From: a bacterium
Lineage (GTDB): Bacteria; Desulfobacterota; Binatia; UBA12015
DNA length: 15,630 nucleotides
Reading direction: 5' to 3'
NCBI GenBank assembly: GCA_018970825.1
Contig: JAGWVP010000014.1
Coordinates: 1 to 15,630 of the forward strand
The notes under the pieces are model-generated. The model did no database searches and was not told the DNA's origin. It worked only from the letters and a program-made list of their open reading frames with translations. Of the stretch, positions 1 to 6,380 are shown one piece after another. The translations under genes were made by a program, and so were the position numbers. Position 1 is the stretch's first letter. Each line of letters begins with the position of its first letter.

Positions 1-1090
1 CGAGGGCTGGCTCGCCGAGCACATGCTGATCCTCGGCGTGGAGGATCCGCAGGGCAAGACGACCTACGTCGCGGCCGCGTTCCCGTCCGCCTGCGGCAAG
101 ACGAACTTCGCGATGCTCATCCCGCCCGCGCAGTTCAAGGGCTGGAAGATCTGGACGGTCGGCGACGACATCTCCTGGATGCGCGTCGGGGCCGACGGAC
201 GTCTCTGGGCGATCAACCCGGAGGCCGGCTACTTCGGCGTGGCCCCCGGCACGAGCAGCAAGTCGAACCCGAACGCCATGCGCTGCGTCGAGCGGAACAC
301 GCTGTTCACGAACGTCGCGCTCACCCCCGACGGCGACGTCTGGTGGGAGGGCATGGACGGCGAGGTCCCGGCCGAGCTCATCGACTGGCAGGGGCGTCCG
401 TGGAAGCGCGGCTCGACCGAGAAGGCGGCGCACCCGAACAGCCGCTTCACCGCGCCGATGTCGAACAACCCCGTGCTCTCGCCCCAGGCGAACGACCCGC
501 AGGGCGTGCCGATCTCCGCGATCATCTTCGGCGGGCGTCGCTCGACGACGGTGCCGCTCGTTCTCGAGAGCTTCAACTGGACCCACGGCGTCTACCTCGG
601 CGCCACGATGGGCAGCGAGACGACCGCGGCCGCGATCGGACAGGTCGGCGTCGTGCGCCGCGACCCGATGGCCATGCTGCCCTTCTGCGGCTACGACATG
701 GGCCGCTACTTCCAGCACTGGCTGGACATGCAGCATGCGATCCCGAACCCGCCGAAGATCTTCCAGGTGAACTGGTTCCGGCAGGACAAGAACGGCAAGT
801 TCGTGTGGCCCGGCTTCGGCGACAACATGCGCGTGCTGAAGTGGATCGTGGACCGCGCCGAGGGGCGTGCCGACGCGAAGGAGACGGCCCTCGGCTGGGT
901 ACCCGCCGACGGCCAGATCGACACGAAGGGACTCGACGCGACGCCCGAGCAGGTCGCGGCCGCCATGGCGATCGATCACGAGGAGTGGAAGCGCGAGTTC
1001 GAGCTGCAGAAGGAACTCTACGAGAAGCACGCGGGGACGATGCCGCGTGCGCTCGTCCTGCAGCGCGAACTCCTCATGTCGCGCCTCTGA
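1..1090 (+). CDS. pckG: Phosphoenolpyruvate carboxykinase (GTP), 5'-truncated by the window edge
   Basis: This enzyme interconverts oxaloacetate + GTP and PEP + CO2 + GDP in the cytosol, at the gluconeogenic/anaplerotic branch point. The reading frame is already open at base 2, and the ATG at 23 is internal: family members are about 600 residues, and only about the last 362 are present. Visible signatures are the P-loop FPSACGKTN with the reactive Cys, NPEAGYFGVAPGT, the block GGRRSTTVPLV followed by GATMGSET, and NWFRQDKNGKFVWPGFGDN. The last block keeps the three Phe residues that hold guanine in the GTP-type enzyme, so this is not the ATP-type PckA. The C-terminus (RELLMSRL) looks complete. 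The gene converges on the fkbM gene with a 59-bp gap, in which I see no convincing terminator. Confidence 0.97.
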   Translation, partial: EGWLAEHMLILGVEDPQGKTTYVAAAFPSACGKTNFAMLIPPAQFKGWKIWTVGDDISWMRVGADGRLWAINPEAGYFGVAPGTSSKSNPNAMRCVERNTLFTNVALTPDGDVWWEGMDGEVPAELIDWQGRPWKRGSTEKAAHPNSRFTAPMSNNPVLSPQANDPQGVPISAIIFGGRRSTTVPLVLESFNWTHGVYLGATMGSETTAAAIGQVGVVRRDPMAMLPFCGYDMGRYFQHWLDMQHAIPNPPKIFQVNWFRQDKNGKFVWPGFGDNMRVLKWIVDRAEGRADAKETALGWVPADGQIDTKGLDATPEQVAAAMAIDHEEWKREFELQKELYEKHAGTMPRALVLQRELLMSRL

Positions 1091-1149
1091 TTCCCGGATC
1101 CCGCAGGTCGAGGTTCGCCGTCGAACGGAGCCTGGCCGGGTTCGCCGCC

Positions 1150-2001
1150 TCAGGCCGCCCCGGCGCGCACCATGAGGCAGTCGTACTCGATCACCCGGAG
1201 CGTCGCGGGATCCCACGAGACGGGGAACAATCCGGCGACTTCGAAGCCCGCCTTCTCGAAGGTCGAGATGCTCTCGGTGAAATGGGGCATGCCGTCGTAG
1301 ATCGGTACGACCGACACCTCGCTCTGCAGGAGCATGATCCCCTCGCACCCGTCGGGAAGCCCTGCGAAGACCTCCAGGTCGAAACCCTGCGTGTCCATCT
1401 TGAGGAAGACCCGAGTCCCGGCGAATCCGAACGCCGGGTCCGCCATCAACTCGGCGAGTCGGCGGACCTCGACGCTCTCGAACCGCCCACTCGTCGCGCG
1501 CGAGCCGAACCGTTCCTCGCACCATTCATTGGGCGACAGGAACGACGTGAAACCCGAGCTTTCCGTGACCCAGATGTCGCGCTGACCGCCGGTGCGTCCG
1601 AGTGCCATCCGGTGGCATTCCCAACGCCGGTCGTCACGGGAAACAGCGGACAGGGCCTCGAACTCACTCGCGATCGGCTCGAATGAGACGATCCTTCCCG
1701 AGTATCCGAGATTTCGGAGTCCGAGGCCGAACTGGCCCTTGTTTGCACCGACGTCGAGGACGAGGTCGATTCCGAGCCGGTCCAACGCGGCCTTGAGTGT
1801 GGCCTGCCTCAGAAAGTCGTTCATCCCTCGGGCCAGGGCGGAATCCTCCACCGGATCCAGGACGATCGCTCCCGCAGGGTAGAGGTGATGGACCAGGGCC
1901 TCGCCGCGATGAACGAGGTACGTCCCGGAACTCAACCCGCGGATCCGCAGTCCCGTCGCTCGCCCGAAGGCCCCCCTCAGGACTTCCTTGATTCCACCCA
2001 T
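1150..2001 (-). CDS. FkbM-family SAM-dependent methyltransferase
   Basis: A 283-residue class I methyltransferase of the FkbM type, a family that O-methylates sugars or small metabolites, often in capsule, LPS or secondary-metabolite clusters. Residues 82-90 (LDVGANKGQ) are the SAM-binding glycine loop, FEP at 107-109 is the usual acidic-loop motif, and LKMDTQG at 200-206 corresponds to the family's common IKIDVEG block. Residues 1-80 are a variable N-terminal part that is also found, broken, at 3290-3534. The start is ATG 2001, with a purine-rich stretch (aaaggaaaggg) upstream. It is the last gene of the minus-strand glycosyltransferase block, 62 bp after the GT2 stop, so it probably methylates the product of that enzyme. 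The substrate cannot be read from sequence. More A/T-ending codons are used than in the nuo genes. Confidence 0.88.
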   Translation of the reverse strand: MGGIKEVLRGAFGRATGLRIRGLSSGTYLVHRGEALVHHLYPAGAIVLDPVEDSALARGMNDFLRQATLKAALDRLGIDLVLDVGANKGQFGLGLRNLGYSGRIVSFEPIASEFEALSAVSRDDRRWECHRMALGRTGGQRDIWVTESSGFTSFLSPNEWCEERFGSRATSGRFESVEVRRLAELMADPAFGFAGTRVFLKMDTQGFDLEVFAGLPDGCEGIMLLQSEVSVVPIYDGMPHFTESISTFEKAGFEVAGLFPVSWDPATLRVIEYDCLMVRAGAA

Positions 2002-2063
2002 CGGCGATCACCCTTTCCTTTCGGGACGACTCCTGCCACGCGCAGAGGATGCCGGCCAGAGGG

Positions 2064-3134
2064 TCAGGAGAACCCGCCGGCTGGACTTCCCTCTCCCGGG
2101 GCTCGATCACGACCGCGCGCGAGCCGGAGCACGGTGGACAGGGCCTGGAGACCGAGGGCGGTCCGGAGACGCACGATGGTCCTCATCGGCCAACTCCCCT
2201 CGATCGCCCCCCCCTGGCGCATACACCTCTGGAACGTCTCGTCGCCCATGATGCTCCGGGCGTAGGCGTTGCGGACTCGCCAGCCGGAGGAGTTCCGTGA
2301 ATCGACGGCATTCCAGAGACACTGAACGAACAGGTAACTGTAGAGGTCGAGAAGTTTCCTGCGAAGCGCGGGTGCAGCCTCCTCCGGCACGCAGCGATCG
2401 ACGAACTCCTCCCATGCGCGAAGCTTCGGGGCCATGCATTCGTAGAGCCTCGGATGAAACCTGAGCAAGAGCGAGGTCGGGGAGCGGTGCATGTACCTGA
2501 ACAATGCACGGTCGACGACGACGAAGCCGTCGGGGGCATGCTGGATGTAAGCGAGGTTGAAGAGCAGATCCTCCCCGGTGTCGATCTCGGACGGAAAGCG
2601 GACCCGCTGGCGCTCGATGATCTCCCGACGGTACAGCTTGTTTCCGGCGGAGCCGAGAAGCCGCTTCTCGAAGAGCGTGAAGGCGGCCTCGCGAGGGACG
2701 CGTTCGACCTCCTGCCCACCACCGTAGAGGTGCTCCCGCCGGCGGCTCCGGGCGGAGATCAAATCCTCCTCGGCATATCCGCAGACGACCACGGCATCAG
2801 GGGACGACTCGGCCAGACCGACCATCGTGGAGGCCCAGTCCGACGCCAGGACGTCATCGCTATCGAGAAAGCCGACGTAGCGGCCCGTGGCCCTCTCGAT
2901 GCCCGAGTTGCGTGCGCTCGACACCCCGCGATTCGGGCCATCGAGAAAGCATACGCGGGAATCGCTGGCCCGGTACCGCTCGCAGATCGACGCGGATCGA
3001 TCGGTGGAACCATCGTTCACGAGGACGACCTGCAGATTCCTCTCGTCCTGTGCGAGAGCACTTGCGATCGACTCATCGAGCCATCTCTCGGCGTTGAAGA
3101 CCGGGATGATCACGGACACGACGGGATCGGACAT
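2064..3134 (-). CDS. Family 2 (GT-A) glycosyltransferase, copy B
   Basis: A 356-residue inverting glycosyltransferase with a GT-A fold, expected to move a sugar from a nucleotide-sugar donor to a growing glycan at the cytoplasmic membrane face. Key parts are SVIIPVFNAERW at 7-18 (first Rossmann strand), VNDGSTD at 39-45, GPNRGVSSARN at 66-76, the metal-binding DSDD at 91-94, and EIDTGEDLLFN at 183-193, which carries acidic residues in the region of the catalytic base. There is no transmembrane segment. The frame extends to an ATG at 3197, but ATG 3134 is preferred: it has a strong AGAGGAG Shine-Dalgarno 5 nt upstream, and the paralogue begins with the matching MSEP. The protein aligns without gaps over about 340 residues with the copy at 3531-4622 (60 identities in the first 100 residues, counted by hand). 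Donor and acceptor are unknown. Confidence 0.92.
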   Translation of the reverse strand: MSDPVVSVIIPVFNAERWLDESIASALAQDERNLQVVLVNDGSTDRSASICERYRASDSRVCFLDGPNRGVSSARNSGIERATGRYVGFLDSDDVLASDWASTMVGLAESSPDAVVVCGYAEEDLISARSRRREHLYGGGQEVERVPREAAFTLFEKRLLGSAGNKLYRREIIERQRVRFPSEIDTGEDLLFNLAYIQHAPDGFVVVDRALFRYMHRSPTSLLLRFHPRLYECMAPKLRAWEEFVDRCVPEEAAPALRRKLLDLYSYLFVQCLWNAVDSRNSSGWRVRNAYARSIMGDETFQRCMRQGGAIEGSWPMRTIVRLRTALGLQALSTVLRLARGRDRAPGEGSPAGGFS

Positions 3135-3139
3135 CGATG

Positions 3140-3146
3140 CTCCTCT
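3140..3146 (-). promoter_or_regulatory. Strong ribosome binding site for GT2 copy B
   Basis: On the minus strand AGAGGAG lies 5 nt before ATG 3134. It is the best Shine-Dalgarno in the window, and it decides the start against the upstream in-frame ATG at 3197. It also shows that GT2-B has its own translation initiation rather than relying on coupling to the decayed gene before it. Confidence 0.75.
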
Positions 3147-3289
3147 GCCGAGGCTTCGTCCGCTCGAGCCTCGATGGTACCGGCCCTGCGGGATCATGGT
3201 TGTTGCAGCGGGAGGGGCGCGGTGTCGAGACCTGGCCGATCGCCCCGGTCCCCATCGACCTGTCGACGTCCGCCCTCCGGACCCGGAGA

Positions 3290-3534
3290 AGTGGGTTCTC
3301 GGCGCACCCGGTCCAACGCGTTCTCCAGGGACGACGTTCGCAGGTACCGCTGCAGTCCGCGCGCCGCCGGTTCTTCCTCCTCCTGGTTCGGGATCAGGGT
3401 TCCTGCCGGGTGGAAATGACGGACCGCGGCCCCCCGCGTCGCAGAAGGTAGGTGTCTCGAGTCAGGCCGATCGTCTCCACGCCCGCGACCGTGCGGGGGA
3501 CTTTCCCGGCTGCCTCCCTGAGATTTGCCGTCAC
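3290..3534 (-). pseudogene. Decayed N-terminal remnant of an FkbM-family methyltransferase gene
   Basis: The minus strand between the two GT2 genes encodes a frameshifted copy of the first ~78 residues of the FkbM protein at 1150-2001. It opens with GTG 3534, which overlaps the GT2-A stop as GTGA. The first frame gives GVETIGLTRDTYLLRRGG, matching GLRIRGLSSGTYLVHRGE. The frame breaks near a run of six G (about 3430-3435), and this frame stops some 15 codons later. The next frame continues the match: AVRHFHPAG against ALVHHLYPAG, AARG against LARG, and LRTSSLENALDR against LRQATLKAALDR. Similarity ends at about 3290, just before the SAM-binding LDVGANKG, and I found no trace of the catalytic core or C-terminus in 3135-3290. 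No methyltransferase activity is possible. A single-base assembly error could explain the frameshift but not the missing core. Confidence 0.85.
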
Positions 3535-4622
3535 GCCCTCTCCCTCACGACACCAGGGTCGTGATCGATCGCGCGCGAACCTTCGAGGACCGGGCCGAGC
3601 CGCCGGCGCAGCCGAAGCGCCCGATCGAAGGCGACCAGCCCGGACGCCGTCCCGAGCCCGACGATCGCCCGGAGAGTCCTATTGCCCTCGATTGCGCTGC
3701 TGAAGCGCATGCAGCGACGAAAAGTCTCGTCCCTCAGAATGCTCCGAGCATAGGCCCGACGGGCCCGCGGAGCATCCGGACTTCTCGAGTCGATCGCGTT
3801 CCAGAGACACCCGATGAAGAGAGTTCCGTACACGTCGAAGACGGCCTTGCGAATCTCCGGCCTCCGTCCCTCCGAGACCCGGGCGTCGATGTAAGCCTCC
3901 CATGCCCGGACCTTGGGTGCCATGCATTCGTAAATCCGCGGACGAAAGGTCACGGAGAGTGCCGTCCCGGAACGCCGAACGTACTCGTAGAGGGGACGAT
4001 TCAGAATGGTGAACCCCGCGGCCACCCGTCGCTCGTACTCCAGGTTGAAAAGCAGGTCTTCCCCGCGATCGATCTCCGGATCAAAGCGGATCCGATACCG
4101 ATCGATCCACTCCCGTCGGTACACCTTGTTGAAGACCGTCCCGAGCATCCTCCGTTGGAACACCGAGAGCACTTCGTCGGCGCCGAGCCGACTCAGTGTC
4201 CGGGTCGCGTCATGGACGTACTCGGTGACATGCGTCGGTCGGGCGAGGAGATCGATCACGGTGAACCCGCAAATCACGAGGGCATCTCCGGAGCCCTCCG
4301 CGAGACGGATCATCTCCGCCGCCCAGTCGGGCATGGCCCGGTCGTCGCTGTCGACGAACCCGACGTAGCGTCCCCGGGCCCGGTCCAGCCCCAGGTTCCG
4401 CGCACAGGACACTCCCCGGTTTGGCCCCTCCACGTATACGATCCGTGGGTCGGCGCGGAGGAAACGCTTGCAGATCGCGGCCGAGCCGTCGGTGGAGCCG
4501 TCGTTCACGAGGATGATCTCGAGGCTCGCCTCGGTCTGCGCGACCACGCTTCCGAGGCAGTCACCCAGCCATCGCTCGGCATTGTAGACCGGGATGATGA
4601 CCGACATCAGGGGTTCGGACAT
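3531..4622 (-). CDS. Family 2 (GT-A) glycosyltransferase, copy A
   Basis: A 363-residue paralogue of copy B, with the same domain plan: SVIIPVYNAERW at 7-18, VNDGSTD at 39-45, GPNRGVSCARN at 66-76, the metal-binding DSDD at 91-94, and EIDRGEDLLFN at 183-193. The shared C-terminal half includes YECMAPKVRAWE at 231-242 and CLWNAIDSR at 272-280, and it probably shapes the acceptor site. All catalytic landmarks are kept in both copies, while the intervening positions differ, so they may use different donors or acceptors. The frame is open to 4796, but the N-terminus aligned with copy B begins at ATG 4622 (MSEP); ATG 4628, two codons earlier, is equally possible. No clear Shine-Dalgarno is visible. 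It is the first gene of the minus-strand glycan block. Its stop overlaps the GTG of the methyltransferase remnant. Confidence 0.91.
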   Translation of the reverse strand: MSEPLMSVIIPVYNAERWLGDCLGSVVAQTEASLEIILVNDGSTDGSAAICKRFLRADPRIVYVEGPNRGVSCARNLGLDRARGRYVGFVDSDDRAMPDWAAEMIRLAEGSGDALVICGFTVIDLLARPTHVTEYVHDATRTLSRLGADEVLSVFQRRMLGTVFNKVYRREWIDRYRIRFDPEIDRGEDLLFNLEYERRVAAGFTILNRPLYEYVRRSGTALSVTFRPRIYECMAPKVRAWEAYIDARVSEGRRPEIRKAVFDVYGTLFIGCLWNAIDSRSPDAPRARRAYARSILRDETFRRCMRFSSAIEGNRTLRAIVGLGTASGLVAFDRALRLRRRLGPVLEGSRAIDHDPGVVRERA

Positions 4623-4847
4623 GGGCATGGCGCTGTGGCTTCGTGGGCCCGCGGGTCGAACTTCGCGATGCCACGAGCGCACCGTCCTAGTAGCACAAAA
4701 GTTCGTCCTGACCATACGGGTGCAACCGCGAGGCTTGGTCCGGCCGACAGGGCACGAGCCGCCTCCCTGGGGGGGACGCGGACGGTTGCGCCACACCGGG
4801 GAATGCGACCGATCGGTAGGCCGGAGCCACCCGCGAAGTGCCGGGAA

Positions 4848-4893
4848 GGCTCGCCGCCTCTCCGACTCCGACGGTGCGAACGGTCGGCGAGCC
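4848..4893 (-). terminator. Inverted repeat, possible terminator after the hydrolase gene
   Basis: A perfect 9-bp inverted repeat, GGCTCGCCG at 4848-4856 and CGGCGAGCC at 4885-4893, encloses a 28-nt loop. It lies about 27 nt past the stop of the minus-strand hydrolase gene. There is no T-run, so it is not a classical intrinsic terminator. It could be a Rho-associated or mRNA-end stem, or a chance GC-rich palindrome. Confidence 0.35.
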
Positions 4894-4897
4894 GCCC

Positions 4898-4913
4898 GGG
4901 CCCGCGAGGGCCC
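4898..4913 (-). terminator. GGGCCC hairpin directly after the hydrolase stop codon
   Basis: Two GGGCCC hexamers at 4898-4903 and 4908-4913 pair across a 4-nt loop (GCGA on the plus strand). The hairpin begins 6 nt after the minus-strand stop at 4920. The stem is all G-C. No T-tract follows on the minus strand, so it may stabilise the 3' end or assist termination; the function is inferred from position only. Confidence 0.4.
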
Positions 4914-4919
4914 GCCGGC

Positions 4920-6293
4920 TCAGCGCACGTAGCCGAGCGCCCGGAGCTGGCTCTCGCGTTCCGGGTCGATCGCCGGCGGCACCTGGTCGTTGGCCGGCCG
5001 CGGCAGCGCGGCGAAGGCACGCGCCTCGAAGCGGAGCGCCCCCGAGACGCCGTCGTCCTCGACGCGCTCGGTCTCCCCGGGCGAGGCCCCGAGGTCGTAG
5101 AGTTCCGAATAGACGAGCCCGTCGGAAGTCGTGACGTCGATGACCTTCGCGCCGTCGCTCCCGTAGCCGGCGAGGATCCGGTTGCCGCTCGAGTCGACGT
5201 CCTCGATCCAGACGCGGTGCGGATCGTCGAGGCCGCGGCCGTCGACGCCGGTCGGCGGGGGGATCCCGAGCGACGCGAGGATCGTCTCGAAGAGGGCGCG
5301 CGTCGACACCCGGCGCCGCACCCGCTCGCCCGCGCGCCACTGCCGCGGCCACTTCACGACGAGCGGCACGTGCACCTCGGGCTCGTAGGGCAGTTGCCCG
5401 TGGCCCGCGAGACCGTGCTCGCCGAGCAGCTCGCCGTGGTCCGAGGTCACGACGACCAGCGCGTCGTCGTAGCGCCCGGTCCGCACGAGCGTGTTCACCA
5501 CCGCGCCGACGGCACGATCCGCGACGACCACCTCCGCATCGTACTGCGAGACGAAATGCGCCTGCATGCGCGGCTCGACCGGCATCCCGGAGTCGACCGC
5601 GACGGTCATCGAAGAGCCGAGGTCCGGCTGCTTGGTCGGGAACCTCGTGTCGAGCGGCGGCAGCGGGTCGTAGGGCTCGTGCGGGTCCAGCACGTTCACG
5701 AACAGGAAGAGACGGTCGGTCTGGCGCTCGATCCACTGCGCCACTTCCTCGGCGAGCTTCGGCGGGAACGCGAGCGCGTCGTCGTTGCGGAACTCCTCGA
5801 AGCCGCGGTCGAAGCCGAAGGCGCGGGCGACGAAGGCGTTGTTGCCGACGAAGGCCGCCGTGTGGAACCCCTCGGCGCGCAGGATCTCGGCGAGCGTCCG
5901 CACCTCCCGGCGCATCGGGCGCGCCGTCGTCTCCTTGCCCGGCACCCGCTCGGCGCCGTGGAACGACGGCCAGAGCCCGGTGAACATCGACGCGTGCGAG
6001 GCGACCGTCCAGGTGCCCGGCGAGACCGCCCGTTCGTAGACGACGCCGTCGCGGGCGAGGCGCTCGACGTTGGGCGACGTCTCGCGGTGGTAGCCCGCGA
6101 TCGGCAGGTGGTCGGCCCGCAGCGTGTCGACGACGACCAGGACGACGTCGGCCGGGACGGGGGAGGCGGGTCGCTCGCTCAAGGCTGCTCCGAGCGCGAG
6201 CGGCACGAGCAGGAGCAGCAGCACGCGCCGGCGCAGGGTGCGTCGGCCGGGCTCGCGGGGGGACGGCTCCTCGGTGGCGGCGATCGGGTCCAT
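4920..6293 (-). CDS. Membrane-anchored sulfatase-like hydrolase (alkaline phosphatase superfamily)
   Basis: A 457-residue protein with a basic N-terminus and one hydrophobic segment at about 24-38 (VLLLLLVPLALGAAL), a signal anchor or signal peptide that places the catalytic domain outside the cytoplasmic membrane. The superfamily metal site is visible: VVVDTLRADHL at 53-63, FVNVLDPHEPYD at 198-209, SDHGELLGEHG at 284-294 (the metal-binding Asp-His pair), then GHGQLPYEPEVHVP and KWP. The segment at the nucleophile position, WTVASHASMFTG (95-106), aligns with the sulfatase CxPSRxxLxTG, so Thr96 replaces the Cys/Ser that becomes formylglycine. The C-terminal LRALGYVR is frequent in this subgroup. 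The protein may be a phosphodiesterase, phosphotransferase or sulfatase relative; the substrate is unknown. It lies 87 bp after nuoN on the same strand. Confidence 0.85.
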   Translation of the reverse strand: MDPIAATEEPSPREPGRRTLRRRVLLLLLVPLALGAALSERPASPVPADVVLVVVDTLRADHLPIAGYHRETSPNVERLARDGVVYERAVSPGTWTVASHASMFTGLWPSFHGAERVPGKETTARPMRREVRTLAEILRAEGFHTAAFVGNNAFVARAFGFDRGFEEFRNDDALAFPPKLAEEVAQWIERQTDRLFLFVNVLDPHEPYDPLPPLDTRFPTKQPDLGSSMTVAVDSGMPVEPRMQAHFVSQYDAEVVVADRAVGAVVNTLVRTGRYDDALVVVTSDHGELLGEHGLAGHGQLPYEPEVHVPLVVKWPRQWRAGERVRRRVSTRALFETILASLGIPPPTGVDGRGLDDPHRVWIEDVDSSGNRILAGYGSDGAKVIDVTTSDGLVYSELYDLGASPGETERVEDDGVSGALRFEARAFAALPRPANDQVPPAIDPERESQLRALGYVR

Positions 6294-6318
6294 CGCGCTT
6301 GCTCGGAAGCGGACGCTA

Positions 6319-6335
6319 GCACGCGCGACGCGTGC
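6319..6335 (-). terminator. Perfect 7-bp hairpin between nuoN and the hydrolase gene
   Basis: GCACGCG at 6319-6325 and CGCGTGC at 6329-6335 form a perfect 7-bp stem with a 3-nt loop, 45 nt past the nuoN stop and 25 nt before the hydrolase start on the minus strand. No T-tract follows. It could attenuate nuo transcription, or it could be a palindromic protein site for the hydrolase gene. The evidence is structural only. Confidence 0.35.
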
Positions 6336-6380
6336 CCGGCGATCCGGTTTCCGCGACGGACGAGCCGCGCCGCCGCGTCG

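Larger units (their letters stand above)
1768..4622 (-). repeat. Diverged tandem duplication of a GT2-fkbM gene pair
   Basis: Unit 1 is 4622 to about 3290 (GT2-A plus the fkbM remnant). Unit 2 is 3134 to about 1768 (GT2-B plus the homologous first ~78 codons of the intact fkbM). Gene order and direction are identical and the GT2 proteins align without gaps, so the pair was copied as a block rather than as separate genes. Divergence at roughly 60% protein identity near the GT2 N-terminus shows the duplication is old, or that the two modules came together from related sources. Confidence 0.8.
4623..4919. other. Intergenic region between the hydrolase and the glycan block
   Basis: These 297 bp hold no gene I can support. 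The left part (about 4680-4720) is the least GC-rich piece and lies upstream of GT2-A on the minus strand, so it is the likely promoter region of the glycan block; I cannot assign -35/-10 boxes with confidence (a TACTAG at about 4686-4691 is the best weak -10 candidate). The right part contains two inverted repeats, listed separately, just downstream of the hydrolase stop. Confidence 0.5.

Noticed and set aside
1091..1149. Bidirectional terminator between the convergent pckG and fkbM genes
   Set aside because: Only short, imperfect stems (about 5 bp) and no T-tract are present, which is too weak to annotate.
3135..3289. Possible surviving C-terminal part of the decayed fkbM gene
   Set aside because: The minus-strand frames here were compared with the FkbM core and C-terminal motifs (LDVGANKG, LKMDTQG, final IEYDCLMVRAG); no similarity was found, so only the N-terminal remnant is claimed.
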